Shown piece by piece: positions 52,198-61,261 of a stretch of DNA of 64,000 nt (the first letter of the stretch is position 1; every line of letters starts with the position of its first letter). The stretch lies in NCBI GenBank assembly GCA_902571955.1, contig CACGDZ010000001.1, positions 124,001-188,000 of the forward strand, in the 5' to 3' direction. Origin of the DNA: an uncultured Pelagibacteraceae bacterium (lineage in GTDB: Bacteria; Pseudomonadota; Alphaproteobacteria; Pelagibacterales; Pelagibacteraceae). The translations under genes and the position numbers were made by a program. The notes beneath the pieces are model-generated. The model saw only the letters and a program-made list of their open reading frames with translations. It was not told the origin of the DNA and searched no databases.

Positions 52198-52656
52198 TTA
52201 TTGAATTGTATCTGCTGAAGATACGTTTATTGTCACTTCAGCATCAACTTCTGAGTGTAAAGAAATTTTAACTTTAAACTTACCTAAGGCTTTTATTTCT
52301 TCAACTGGTTGTATCATTGAAGGTTTTATATCAATTTTACTGACCTCTTGAATTACTTTTGATATTTCAGTTGGTTTAACTGAGCCATATAATTCATTAT
52401 TTTCTGTGCTTAGTTTTTTTACCGAATATTCTTTTCCATTAATTTCTTCAGCTATTTGTGAAGCCTCTTTTTTCTTTTCGTTATCTTTTTTTGATAATTC
52501 AACTTTAATTTTTTCAACTTCCTTAATGTTTTCTTTTGATGCATATAGAGCTTTTTTATTTGCTATTAAAAAGTTTCTAGCAAAACCTCTTTTTACGTCT
52601 ATTACTTCACCAATAGATCCAATTCTCTTCACGTTTTCTAATAAAATCACTTTCAT
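52198..52656 (-). CDS. rplI: 50S ribosomal protein L9
   Basis: 152 residues, normal. MKVILLENVKRIGSIGEVID and GFARNFLIANKKALYASKEN are the L9 signature. The helix EKIKVELSKKDNEKKKEASQ links to the C-terminal RNA-binding domain (SVKKLSTENNELYGSVKPTE). L9 binds 23S rRNA at the L1 stalk base. One base separates it from rpsR upstream. Confidence 0.97.
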   Translation of the reverse strand: MKVILLENVKRIGSIGEVIDVKRGFARNFLIANKKALYASKENIKEVEKIKVELSKKDNEKKKEASQIAEEINGKEYSVKKLSTENNELYGSVKPTEISKVIQEVSKIDIKPSMIQPVEEIKALGKFKVKISLHSEVDAEVTINVSSADTIQ

Positions 52657-52657
52657 T

Positions 52658-52930
52658 TTATAATAGAGCTAAGTTTCTAGCTCTTTTTACTGAGAGAGAT
52701 AGCTCCCTTTGTTTCTTTTGAGATACATTTGTTATTCTTGAAGGTAAGATTTTGCCATTCTCAGACACATATTTTTTTAATAATTTAATATTTTTATAGT
52801 TTACCTCAGGAGCACCTTTAACCGATAATGGACAAGTTTTTTTAAATTTATATTTATTTGGTTGAAAGATACTTAATTTTGCAAAGTTACTTTGTTTACC
52901 TTTTTTGTTTCCACTTTGTCTTTTTGGCAT
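52658..52930 (-). CDS. rpsR: 30S ribosomal protein S18
   Basis: 90 residues. [40 protein letters not shown] and [17 protein letters not shown] match S18, including the C-terminal RNA-binding helix. An extra basic N-terminal stretch ([20 protein letters not shown]) is common in this group. S18 pairs with S6 on the small-subunit platform, and the two genes share one base here. Between S6 and L9 nothing is inserted. Confidence 0.96.
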   Translation of the reverse strand: MPKRQSGNKKGKQSNFAKLSIFQPNKYKFKKTCPLSVKGAPEVNYKNIKLLKKYVSENGKILPSRITNVSQKKQRELSLSVKRARNLALL

Positions 52931-53283
52931 TAGTTTTTAACACTCTCTTTTTTTTCATTATCTTCTTTTTTTCCAAAATAGTTTGTCTCTAGATCAAATT
53001 TTTTTACTCTAACTGTTAGATATCTTAGTAGTTTTTTATCTATAGCTTCATTTTTTTCTAATTCATCAATTACATTTCCTTTACCTTTTATTTTAAAGTG
53101 TATGTAACTACCTTTTTTATTCTTTTTTATAAGGTATGATAAGTTTAGTAATCCCCAGTTTTCAGTTTTAACAACCTCACCATCATTTTTTTCAACAATT
53201 TTAGAATATTTTTCTGTTAATTGCTTTAATTCACTTGGAGAAGTATCTTGTCTCGCTATAATAGTGTGTTCGTATAAATTCAT
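52930..53283 (-). CDS. rpsF: 30S ribosomal protein S6
   Basis: 117 residues. [20 protein letters not shown], then [20 protein letters not shown] and IHFKIKGKG are typical S6 segments, with a charged tail ([13 protein letters not shown]). S6 binds S18 in the 30S subunit; in some bacteria the S6-S18 pair represses its own operon by binding the leader. It is first of rpsF-rpsR-rplI-dnaB and diverges from fabD across 86 bases, where a consensus -10 box for this strand is visible. Confidence 0.96.
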   Translation of the reverse strand: MNLYEHTIIARQDTSPSELKQLTEKYSKIVEKNDGEVVKTENWGLLNLSYLIKKNKKGSYIHFKIKGKGNVIDELEKNEAIDKKLLRYLTVRVKKFDLETNYFGKKEDNEKKESVKN

Positions 53284-53315
53284 TTAAGTTCTTTAATAAA
53301 AAATGAGGATATACT

Positions 53316-53321
53316 ATTATA
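53316..53321 (-). promoter_or_regulatory. Candidate -10 box for rpsF
   Basis: Read on the minus strand, 53321-53316 is TATAAT, a perfect -10 hexamer, placed 33 bases before the rpsF ATG, leaving room for a short leader. The -35 region 17 bases upstream (TTTAAC) is a weak match, and AT-rich DNA produces such boxes by chance. The region between rpsF and fabD is only 86 bases, so the fabD promoter must lie there too. Confidence 0.35.
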
Positions 53322-53369
53322 AAAGTTCAATTACAATAGTTAAAAAGGCACAAATATTAGTTTTTTTAT

Positions 53370-54296
53370 ATGTTTTCAGTAATTTTTCCAGGTCAGGGAT
53401 CTCAAATAGTAGGAATGGGAAAAGAGTTTTATCAAAAATTTAATTTAGTAAAAAATCTTTTTAAAGAAGCAGATGAAACACTAAATTTTTCTATTTCTAA
53501 GCTTATTTTAGAAGGACCAAAAGATGAGTTAGATTTCACAGCCAATACGCAACCGGCAATATTTTTGATAAGTTATTCAGTATTTAATATTGTAAAAAAT
53601 GAATTCAATATAGATTTGAATAAAGCAAAATACTTTGCTGGACATTCTTTAGGTGAATATTCAGCTTTATCTTGTGCAGGATATCTAGATTTTTCAGATA
53701 CTTTAAGAATTTTAAGAATTAGAGGAGATGCTATGCAAAACTCTGTACCTAAAGGTCAGGGAGGAATGGTTGCAGTATTAGGCTCAACGGTTGGTATGAT
53801 TGAAAAAATTTTAAGAGAAAACAAAGAAAATATAAAAGCACAAATTGCAAATGACAATTCTGAAGGTCAAATTGTTTTGAGTGGAAAAACAGAAGATTTG
53901 GAAAAGTTAATGCAAATTTTAAAAGATAATTCAATAAAAAATATTAAACTTCCAGTAAGCGCACCGTTCCATTGCGATTTGATGAATAAAGCTACAAAGA
54001 TTATGAAAGATGAGTTAAATAAAATCAATTTTAAAAATGGGCAAAATAAACTAATTTCAAACGTCACTGCAAATGAGATTAAAGACCTAGACGAGCTTAA
54101 AAATCTTTTGATTAAACAAATAGAGAACAGAGTCAGATGGAGAGAAAGTGTGATTAATATGATAGAAAATGATGTAAACCATTTTATAGAAATTGGACCT
54201 GGGAAAGTTTTGTCAGGTTTGGTAAAAAGAATTAATAGAAATGTAAAAATTGATACAATTAATTCTCAAAGTGATATTAATTGTCTAAAAATATGA
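53370..54296 (+). CDS. fabD: Malonyl-CoA:ACP transacylase
   Basis: 308 residues, normal. FSVIFPGQGSQIVGMGKEFY at the start, FAGHSLGEYSALSCAGYLDF with the catalytic Ser in GHSLG, PVSAPFHCDLMNKA with the catalytic His region, and FIEIGPGKVLSGLVKRI at the end are all conserved. FabD loads malonyl groups onto ACP to feed fatty acid elongation. It heads fabD-fabG-acpP and overlaps fabG by four bases. Start by ATG next to the divergent rpsF promoter region. Confidence 0.96.
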   Translation: MFSVIFPGQGSQIVGMGKEFYQKFNLVKNLFKEADETLNFSISKLILEGPKDELDFTANTQPAIFLISYSVFNIVKNEFNIDLNKAKYFAGHSLGEYSALSCAGYLDFSDTLRILRIRGDAMQNSVPKGQGGMVAVLGSTVGMIEKILRENKENIKAQIANDNSEGQIVLSGKTEDLEKLMQILKDNSIKNIKLPVSAPFHCDLMNKATKIMKDELNKINFKNGQNKLISNVTANEIKDLDELKNLLIKQIENRVRWRESVINMIENDVNHFIEIGPGKVLSGLVKRINRNVKIDTINSQSDINCLKI

Positions 54297-55030
54297 GTGA
54301 TTTAAAAGATAAAAATATTATTGTTACAGGTGCTTCAGGAGGAATTGGAAATTCAATAATCAAAAAATTAAATCAATCAGGAGCAAATATTTTAGCTTCA
54401 GGTACAAGAATAGAAAAACTTGAGGAATTGAAAAGTAAATATGTAAACATTAAAACTTTAAAGTTTGATATTTCTAAAAGTGATCAAATTGAGGAGTTTG
54501 TTGAAAATGCAACCAAAGAACTTGACGGTAATTTAGATTGTATAGTTAACAATGCAGGTATTACCCAAGACAATCTAGCAATAAGGATGAGCTTAGACGA
54601 ATGGCAAAAAGTAATTGATATTAATTTAACATCAACTTTTTTAATGAGTAAATTTGCAATAAAAAAAATGTTAAAAAATAAATCGGGTAAGGTTGTTAAC
54701 ATCACATCTGTTGTTGGTCATACGGGTAATCTAGGACAGGTAAATTACACTGCATCTAAAGCAGGTATTATTGCGATGTCAAAGAGTTTGGCTATAGAAT
54801 ATGCAAAAAAAAATATAAATGTAAATTGTATTTCTCCAGGTTTCATTAAAACCGCAATGACAGACAAGTTAGATGAAAAATATAAAGATGCGATAATATC
54901 AAAAATTCCTTCATCACGACTAGGAGAACCAGATGATATTGCAAATGCAGTGCTTTTTTTATGCTCAAACCAATCAAGTTATATTAATGGAGAGACCTTA
55001 CATGTTAATGGGGGCATGTATATGGCTTGA
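54293..55030 (+). CDS. fabG: 3-oxoacyl-ACP reductase
   Basis: 245 residues from the ATG at 54293, the standard FabG length; an in-frame TTG at 54281 would add four residues and is less likely because the ATG overlaps the fabD stop as ATGA. LKDKNIIVTGASGGIGNSII is the NADPH site, NNAGITQDNLAIRM follows, and TSVVGHTGNLGQVNYTASKA holds the Ser-Tyr-Lys triad. SSYINGETLHVNGGMYMA is the usual end. FabG reduces 3-oxoacyl-ACP in each elongation round. It is followed by acpP after 48 bases. Confidence 0.95.
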   Translation: MSDLKDKNIIVTGASGGIGNSIIKKLNQSGANILASGTRIEKLEELKSKYVNIKTLKFDISKSDQIEEFVENATKELDGNLDCIVNNAGITQDNLAIRMSLDEWQKVIDINLTSTFLMSKFAIKKMLKNKSGKVVNITSVVGHTGNLGQVNYTASKAGIIAMSKSLAIEYAKKNINVNCISPGFIKTAMTDKLDEKYKDAIISKIPSSRLGEPDDIANAVLFLCSNQSSYINGETLHVNGGMYMA

Positions 55031-55078
55031 CAAAATAGGTTTTTAAACTAATAAGAATTTATAACAAAAAGGATCAAT

Positions 55079-55318
55079 ATGTCAGAAGACGTTTCAAGCA
55101 AAGTAAAAAAAATTGTAGCAGATCACTTAGGTATTGATGAAGCTAAGGTAACTGAAGAATCAAGTTTTATTGATGATTTAGGAGCTGATAGTTTAGACAC
55201 AGTAGAATTAGTGATGGCCTTCGAAGAAGAATTTGGATCTGAAATTTCTGATAGTGAAGCTGAGAAAATTTTAACTGTAGGAGATGCAGTTAAATTTATC
55301 GAAGGTAAAGCTAACTAG
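55079..55318 (+). CDS. acpP: Acyl carrier protein
   Basis: 79 residues, very acidic. The phosphopantetheine attachment site is Ser in [20 protein letters not shown] near residue 38. [20 protein letters not shown] and [12 protein letters not shown] complete the family pattern. AAAGGATC shortly before the ATG may act as a Shine-Dalgarno. It carries growing acyl chains. In most alphaproteobacteria acpP is followed by fabF; here gmk follows after eight bases. Confidence 0.97.
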   Translation: MSEDVSSKVKKIVADHLGIDEAKVTEESSFIDDLGADSLDTVELVMAFEEEFGSEISDSEAEKILTVGDAVKFIEGKAN

Positions 55319-55326
55319 AAATTTTA

Positions 55327-55959
55327 ATGCCCTCAGAAAAAGACGGGGTAATGATAATATTATCTTCTCCATCTGGAGCAGGTAAAACTACCTTGGTTAA
55401 AAAATTATCTGAGAAAGATAATTTTGAAATCTCGATTTCGCATACTACCAGACAACCCAGGCCAAATGAAAATCAAAATGAAGATTATTTTTTTGTTGAT
55501 GAGTTACAATTCAAAAGATTAATTAAAAACGAGGAGTTCTTAGAATATGCAAAAGTTTTTAACAATTTTTATGGCACAACAAGAACACCCGTCATTAATA
55601 ATTTAGATAAAGGCAAAAATGTACTTTTTGATATTGATTGGCAAGGAGCTGATCAAATTAAGAATAAAAAATTGGATTATAAATTAGTCACTTTTTTTAT
55701 ACTTCCACCTAGTAAAGAGGTGTTATTTGACAGATTATCAAAAAGACATATTAACGAGAAATTAATAGCTAAAGAGAGAATGAAACAATTTGAGAGAGAT
55801 GTGCTTCATTGGATAAATTATGATTATGTTGTCATCAATAATGATTTAGATGAGTGTTTTTTTAAAATTTCAAATTTAATTGAGGCAACTATAAACAATG
55901 GTTCAAAAGACTACGATGCAGATTACATTAGAAGTCACGTAGAAAAGTTAACTTATTAA
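55327..55959 (+). CDS. gmk: Guanylate kinase
   Basis: 210 residues, normal. [20 protein letters not shown] is the P-loop, [20 protein letters not shown] binds GMP, and [20 protein letters not shown] with [11 protein letters not shown] follows. It phosphorylates GMP to GDP. The gene begins eight bases after acpP and its last 12 bases overlap the convergent rsmA. The two internal genes usually found between acpP and gmk in alphaproteobacteria, fabF and mltG, are absent. Confidence 0.96.
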   Translation: MPSEKDGVMIILSSPSGAGKTTLVKKLSEKDNFEISISHTTRQPRPNENQNEDYFFVDELQFKRLIKNEEFLEYAKVFNNFYGTTRTPVINNLDKGKNVLFDIDWQGADQIKNKKLDYKLVTFFILPPSKEVLFDRLSKRHINEKLIAKERMKQFERDVLHWINYDYVVINNDLDECFFKISNLIEATINNGSKDYDADYIRSHVEKLTY

Positions 55960-56733
55960 ATTTTCATACTCACAGGCTAATTTATAATAAGTATCTAAAC
56001 TTAAATTTTGTGGCCGTAAATTTAAATCAATTTTAAGTTTGTTTAAAACTCTTTTATCTCCATTAAAAAGCTGGTTATAAGGTTTTTTTATCATTTTTCT
56101 TCTTTGATTAAAAAAAATTCTAGTAATTTTTTCAAGATTTTTTGGATCTTTTATTTGAAAAAAATTTTTTTTCATATTTAAAAATAATAATGAACTATGC
56201 ACCTTTGGTTTTGGAGAAAAAGATTCAGGTTTAACATCAAATAATCTTTTGATATTTAGTTTCCAATTGCTTATTATAGACAATCTTCCATAATCTAGTG
56301 TATCAGGTTTTGCAATTATTCTATCTGCAACTTCTTTTTGAAACATTAAAATTAGATCATTAAACCAAGCATTATCATTTAAATTTAAAATCCATTTTGT
56401 TAAAATTTCTGTAGAAATGTTATATGGTAAGTTGCCAAAAACAGTTACTTTATCTTTTATAATTTTCGTCTCATCTAAATTCAAAATATCATCATTTATT
56501 ACCGTGAGTTTACCTTTAAAATTTTGATTTAAATTTTTTGCTAAATCACTATCTTTTTCTACAGTAATCAATTTTTTTGGTTTTTTTTTAATTATAAATG
56601 AAGTTAGGTTACCTGTACCTGGACCAATTTCTAAAATTGTTTTATTTTCAATTTTGGTTACATTGATAATTTTTTCTAAGATATTTCTATCAATTAAAAA
56701 ATTTTGACCTAAACTTTTTTTAGCTTTAATCAA
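55948..56733 (-). CDS. rsmA: 16S rRNA (adenine-1518/1519-N6)-dimethyltransferase
   Basis: 261 residues, normal for RsmA (KsgA). [20 protein letters not shown] and [20 protein letters not shown] form the SAM site; [18 protein letters not shown] carries the NLPY catalytic motif, and [18 protein letters not shown] follows. It dimethylates two adenines in helix 45 of 16S rRNA during late ribosome assembly. It overlaps pdxA by four bases upstream, the usual pdxA-rsmA pair, and gmk by 12 bases at its end. Confidence 0.96.
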   Translation of the reverse strand: MIKAKKSLGQNFLIDRNILEKIINVTKIENKTILEIGPGTGNLTSFIIKKKPKKLITVEKDSDLAKNLNQNFKGKLTVINDDILNLDETKIIKDKVTVFGNLPYNISTEILTKWILNLNDNAWFNDLILMFQKEVADRIIAKPDTLDYGRLSIISNWKLNIKRLFDVKPESFSPKPKVHSSLLFLNMKKNFFQIKDPKNLEKITRIFFNQRRKMIKKPYNQLFNGDKRVLNKLKIDLNLRPQNLSLDTYYKLACEYENLIS

Positions 56734-57695
56734 TTTTTATCCAAAAAGTTTATTGCATTAATTAAGCTAAGAGGATTTGACAAATTTTTTCCCATCATTT
56801 TTTCATTTGGGCCGTGATCTGGTGATATTCTAATAAATGGTAAACCTAATGTGATATTTATTGCGTCATATTCATATAATGTTTTGATTGGAGTTAAAAC
56901 TTGATCATGGTACATGCCAATTACAACATTAAATTTTTTTCTTATGTCTCTAATAAAAAATGTATCAGCAGGAAAAGGTCCTGAGATATTATATTTTTTT
57001 TTATTCAAATTTTTTATCAAAGGTTTAATTATTTTTTCATCCTCATTAAATTTAAGAATACTTTCACAGTGAGGATTTAAACCCAAAACAGCAATTTTGG
57101 GCCTAAATCCTAAAAGCTTATTATAGAAATTATTGATTAAAATAATTTTATCTTTTATTGATGATCTGTTTATATTTGCTACAACTTTTTTTAAGGGTAA
57201 ATGAGTTGTAACCGGGCAAACAGAGAGATCTTTGTTATATATTAACATACAACTTTTCTTTATGGAAAAATTTTTTGAAATATATTCAGTTATACCTAAA
57301 AATTTACTTCCTAAGAAATTTTTTTTTGAAATAGGCCCATTAATAAATTTGTAAATTTTCTCTTTTTTTAAAATCTCAAATGCAATATTGAATGAATTTT
57401 TAATAAATTTATGTGATTTTTTTGATATTTTTTCATAAGCTGTGCTCTGATTAAAATCCACGTTTATTAAATTAATTGACTTATTATTTAGTTCTTCGAA
57501 TTGTAAATTTTTATAATTTAACAATTTAATTCTTTTATTAATTCCAAGCTTTTTCATTTGTAATTTTATTATTCTTTCCGAAGATATAAGGATAATAGGA
57601 CTTTTTATTTTTGAATGATTTAATGCTTTTATAAAAATCTCAAAAAAAATACTATTTGGTTCTCCGTGAACAATTAATATCGGACTAAAGTTCAT
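56730..57695 (-). CDS. pdxA: 4-hydroxythreonine-4-phosphate dehydrogenase, divergent
   Basis: 321 residues, normal length. The three metal-binding His are kept in TTHLPLKKV, GLNPHCES and YHDQVLTPIK, and NITLGLPFIRISPDHGP follows. Two other spots are changed: the N-terminal TPGEPAGIGP of E. coli is VHGEPNSIFF, and GHTEF is GITEY, losing a substrate-binding His. PdxA oxidises 4-phosphohydroxythreonine on the way to pyridoxal phosphate. Gene position between surA and rsmA is standard. Overlaps surA by 11 bases. Either a diverged true PdxA or a changed substrate. Confidence 0.88.
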   Translation of the reverse strand: MNFSPILIVHGEPNSIFFEIFIKALNHSKIKSPIILISSERIIKLQMKKLGINKRIKLLNYKNLQFEELNNKSINLINVDFNQSTAYEKISKKSHKFIKNSFNIAFEILKKEKIYKFINGPISKKNFLGSKFLGITEYISKNFSIKKSCMLIYNKDLSVCPVTTHLPLKKVVANINRSSIKDKIILINNFYNKLLGFRPKIAVLGLNPHCESILKFNEDEKIIKPLIKNLNKKKYNISGPFPADTFFIRDIRKKFNVVIGMYHDQVLTPIKTLYEYDAINITLGLPFIRISPDHGPNEKMMGKNLSNPLSLINAINFLDKN

Positions 57696-58614
57696 AAATA
57701 GAAATATCTTTTTTGATTTTATTAAAATGAATATTTGAAAATTGATTTAATTGCTCGTTTGTTTTTCTATCAATAACCATTTTAATTTCCTTATCTATAT
57801 CTAATTCTAATTCAACTTCTCTATAATCTTCTTTTTTCAAAATTAAGAAACCACCTGGTATTACAATTGGATTTGTAAAATTTTTTTTACTTATTTTTTC
57901 AAGTTCTATTTTTATTTTAGAATTTAATACTGATTCTTTAATCCATCCTATTGTTCCACCCATATTGCTCGAATTTGAAATACTATGGGCTAGAGCTGCA
58001 TTTGAAAAACCTTTGTTATTTATATCTTCTTTAATTAAATTAAACTTAGTTTCAAGATTTTCACCATCACTTAAATTGAATAATATTTCAGAAAGTAGAA
58101 ATTCTTTTTGAACTCTTTTTTTACTTTTAAGTTCCTTTTTGATCTTATTTATGTCAATTTTTACATTTTGATGAAACTTTTTGTATATAAATTGATTCCA
58201 TAAAATCTCCAAAGTTATTTTTTTTCTCACTTGAACAGGATCTATACCTTCTTTAATAAAAAAATTTTTGAATTCAGTATTTGAATTTATATTTAAGCGT
58301 TTAAAATATGATTTAGATACTTCATTAAAAAACTCATCTTGAATTTTTATTTCTTTAAAAATTTTTATTAATTCTATTTCTTTAATTTTCTCACGTATTA
58401 AAGATTTTTTTGCAATATCAATAATTTTTGAGTTATCGAATTTTTTTAAATCATTATTTATGGTCTCAAGATATTTTATTTCAGACATTATATCTAGAGA
58501 TGTTATTATTTGATTGTTTACTTTTACTAAGATTTTATTTTCTCCACTATTAACTATTGTTGGAGATAAAGATAAAATAAAATGAAAATAAATTATTATG
58601 AATAGTTTTTTCAT
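57685..58614 (-). CDS. surA: SurA-like periplasmic peptidyl-prolyl isomerase
   Basis: 309 residues against 428 in E. coli. A signal peptide (MKKLFIIIYFHFILSLSPTI) is followed by the SurA N-terminal chaperone domain (KILVKVNNQIITSLDIMSEI) and only one parvulin-type domain (FLLSEILFNLSDGEN, SNMGGTIGWIKESVLN, VIPGGFLILKKED). SurA escorts outer-membrane proteins such as LptD to the assembly machine, and lptD lies eight bases upstream. The shorter form with one PPIase domain is a reduction seen in other alphaproteobacteria. Confidence 0.88.
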   Translation of the reverse strand: MKKLFIIIYFHFILSLSPTIVNSGENKILVKVNNQIITSLDIMSEIKYLETINNDLKKFDNSKIIDIAKKSLIREKIKEIELIKIFKEIKIQDEFFNEVSKSYFKRLNINSNTEFKNFFIKEGIDPVQVRKKITLEILWNQFIYKKFHQNVKIDINKIKKELKSKKRVQKEFLLSEILFNLSDGENLETKFNLIKEDINNKGFSNAALAHSISNSSNMGGTIGWIKESVLNSKIKIELEKISKKNFTNPIVIPGGFLILKKEDYREVELELDIDKEIKMVIDRKTNEQLNQFSNIHFNKIKKDISIYEL

Positions 58615-58621
58615 ACTGTTT

Positions 58622-61261
58622 TTAATTTCCTAGCATTTTATCTGCTTCATATTCATAAGTTGTTAAAGGAACTAAAGATATTGTGAATAGTAAATTTTCT
58701 GATGGTTTTAAATCTCTATCAGAATAATAAGTTTTGTTATATTTAATTCCTGCAATTAAACAATCATTTTTATACTCATAAACAAGATCATAATATTCTG
58801 TTAGATTAATTTTTCTATTTCTTCTAGTACTAAACGTAAAAAAATTCTGATCATCAGGATTATAACTTATTGATGTTTTCATAACATTTGTGTTTCCAAC
58901 TTCATTGTTTTCCTCAATGAAATTAAAATTAGTGATAATGTTATTTATTGAGAATGTTGCATTTAAATCATTATATTCAAACGTAGAATAATTATTATCT
59001 AAAGAAAAGTTATATTTTATATTTATATTTTCAGAAAACTGTTTATTTAAAGATCCAAAAATATTAGAATTTTTTTTATTAAGGGTACTTTGTTCTGAAA
59101 TGAAGTTTTCTTCTTTGTCTCTTAATACTGTTGCTAGTTTAAATTCAAAAAAATTATTTACATCATTCAAACTATTTTTTTTTTCATTTAAAAACTCTAA
59201 TCCTAAAGTTAATGATCTACCTGCCTCAAAAGTATCTGATAAACCAAGTCTATTTGTAGAAAATATATTATTAACATTAATTCTATTATTTGAATCAGAG
59301 TAATTTTTCATATCACTTGGGTTAAATCTTAATGATAATTTTGGAGTTAATAAATTTGTATAATTATCTGTATTTTTAATTAATGGTAGACTTGTTTCTG
59401 CATTAAATAAACTAACAAGCTCTATTTGAGGACTCGATTTATATTTTGTGGAACTTTTTCCAAGAGAGTTTAAGTTTTTAAAGTTTAAACTGAAATTACT
59501 TCTAAATCCTAATTCTGAAAAAAATTCATTACTATTGTAAATTAAATCATTAATAATGTTTGACTCAAGTTTATTTGTATTGTTTAGATCATTAGCACCA
59601 CTTGAATTTAAATCAATTTTACCATCAAAATAATTTTGATTTATAGTTGTGTTAAAGTTGTAATATGGAAAAACATATTGATATTTGTCACTACTTTTCG
59701 AATTTAGAGTTTCAAAAGTTTCGACACCACTTTCTAATGTATAATTTTCATGATCTAAAAATATCTTTAAACTATTATTTAGCTTATCGAAATCTTTAGG
59801 TCTTAAAATTTTTGATTTGGTTATATGAGGAGAAAAAATTTTTAGATAAGAGTCGTCAGATACTCTTTCTAAAGCCAAAGAAAGATTACTTTCTATGAAA
59901 TTTTCTAATTTTAAATCCAAATCATATTTTGCAAACAAATGTGATAGATTTTTCTTCTTCTTGGTGGATGAAGAATTATAATTGTTTACAAATCCTAAAT
60001 CTGCAGAAAAGCTGGAATTTTGATTTTCTTGTCTGTATTCAATTTGAGGCATAAACATTTCGTCTTCAAATAATGTAGGTTTAAAAGTAAAATCTTTATT
60101 TTCTGAAAGCACATTAAAGTAAGGTATTGTGATTGAGCTACCTAAAATATTTGAATTGTTTGTCTCAGGTTTTAAAAAACCAGTTTGACGCTCTACTGTT
60201 GGATCTGGATGAAAAAATTTTGGAAAATATAAGACTGGAATATCATAAATATTTAAAAATGCGTTTTCGTAAGTTATTTGTTTTTTAGTTTTATTGTGCT
60301 CAATTTTCTTGGCCTTAATTGACCATGCAGGACAATCTTCGTCCTTATTGCAACTTGTAAAAATTCCTTTATTAACAACAATTTTATTTTGATTTCCAGA
60401 TGAAGAAACTCCTTTTAATCTTGGATCATTGTCTCTATTTCCAAAAATATTTTTATGCATTGTTATTTCCGTATCTTTAGCAACAAATTTTTGATTATTA
60501 AGATCAAATATTGCGTCTGCAAAATAAAATTTATCACTTTTCGGTTTTGAATACTCTGAAACAAATAGAATATTTTTTCCTTTTAAAATTTTTTGATTTA
60601 ATGAATATTTAAATTTATCTAATTTGTATAAGTTAAAATTATTATCACTTATAATAGTTTTAAAATTAGAACTTAAATTATTTTCATCAATTAAATATAA
60701 AATATTTTTTGAATTAATTTCGTATTTTGAGTCTATTATTGATTTTGTTTTTCCTAATGTTTCAATTTTTTCAAGATTTTTAAAATAGGTCAAATCATCT
60801 GTAAAAAGAATATGATTTTGAGTTTTGTCCTCTAATTTAACATTTCCATTTGCATTAAGTAAATTATTATTTTTCTCATATGTAAAAGTATTTGCATAAA
60901 TAAATTTACTGTTATCGTAGATTGCTTTAGAATTTGTTTTACTAAAAATTTTTTCATCGTTTTTAAAATAAATTATTTCATCAGAAAAAATTTTGATATT
61001 TCTATTTATGTCATTAATTTTTACATTTCCATATGCTTCAAGTATATTTGTTCTTTTGTCATATAAAAAACTATCTGAATCAATGGTAATACCATCATCG
61101 GTTTTAATTTTACCTTTTTTTAGACCTTTGATGACTTTTCCTTCTTCCAAAATTTCTATTTCAGTTACATCAAAAACAAATTCTTCATTTGCGTGAAGTG
61201 TTAAAAAAAATAAATTCTGTAAACTGATAAATAAAATTAAAAACAGAATCTTATTTTTCAT
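58622..61261 (-). CDS. lptD: LPS-assembly protein LptD
   Basis: 879 residues. A signal peptide (MKNKILFLILFISLQNLFFL and residues up to about 25) leads to OstA-type repeats (KIKTDDGITIDSDSFLYDKR, TNILEAYGNVKINDINRNIK, NGNVKLEDKTQNHILFTDDL) in the periplasmic jellyroll, then the C-terminal barrel from about residue 320 (FPKFFHPDPTVERQTGFLKP). The cysteine pair in FTSCNKDEDCPAW is the candidate disulfide site. LptD forms the outer-membrane gate for lipopolysaccharide. It lies between surA and lptG, overlapping lptG by 11 bases. Confidence 0.94.
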   Translation of the reverse strand: MKNKILFLILFISLQNLFFLTLHANEEFVFDVTEIEILEEGKVIKGLKKGKIKTDDGITIDSDSFLYDKRTNILEAYGNVKINDINRNIKIFSDEIIYFKNDEKIFSKTNSKAIYDNSKFIYANTFTYEKNNNLLNANGNVKLEDKTQNHILFTDDLTYFKNLEKIETLGKTKSIIDSKYEINSKNILYLIDENNLSSNFKTIISDNNFNLYKLDKFKYSLNQKILKGKNILFVSEYSKPKSDKFYFADAIFDLNNQKFVAKDTEITMHKNIFGNRDNDPRLKGVSSSGNQNKIVVNKGIFTSCNKDEDCPAWSIKAKKIEHNKTKKQITYENAFLNIYDIPVLYFPKFFHPDPTVERQTGFLKPETNNSNILGSSITIPYFNVLSENKDFTFKPTLFEDEMFMPQIEYRQENQNSSFSADLGFVNNYNSSSTKKKKNLSHLFAKYDLDLKLENFIESNLSLALERVSDDSYLKIFSPHITKSKILRPKDFDKLNNSLKIFLDHENYTLESGVETFETLNSKSSDKYQYVFPYYNFNTTINQNYFDGKIDLNSSGANDLNNTNKLESNIINDLIYNSNEFFSELGFRSNFSLNFKNLNSLGKSSTKYKSSPQIELVSLFNAETSLPLIKNTDNYTNLLTPKLSLRFNPSDMKNYSDSNNRINVNNIFSTNRLGLSDTFEAGRSLTLGLEFLNEKKNSLNDVNNFFEFKLATVLRDKEENFISEQSTLNKKNSNIFGSLNKQFSENINIKYNFSLDNNYSTFEYNDLNATFSINNIITNFNFIEENNEVGNTNVMKTSISYNPDDQNFFTFSTRRNRKINLTEYYDLVYEYKNDCLIAGIKYNKTYYSDRDLKPSENLLFTISLVPLTTYEYEADKMLGN

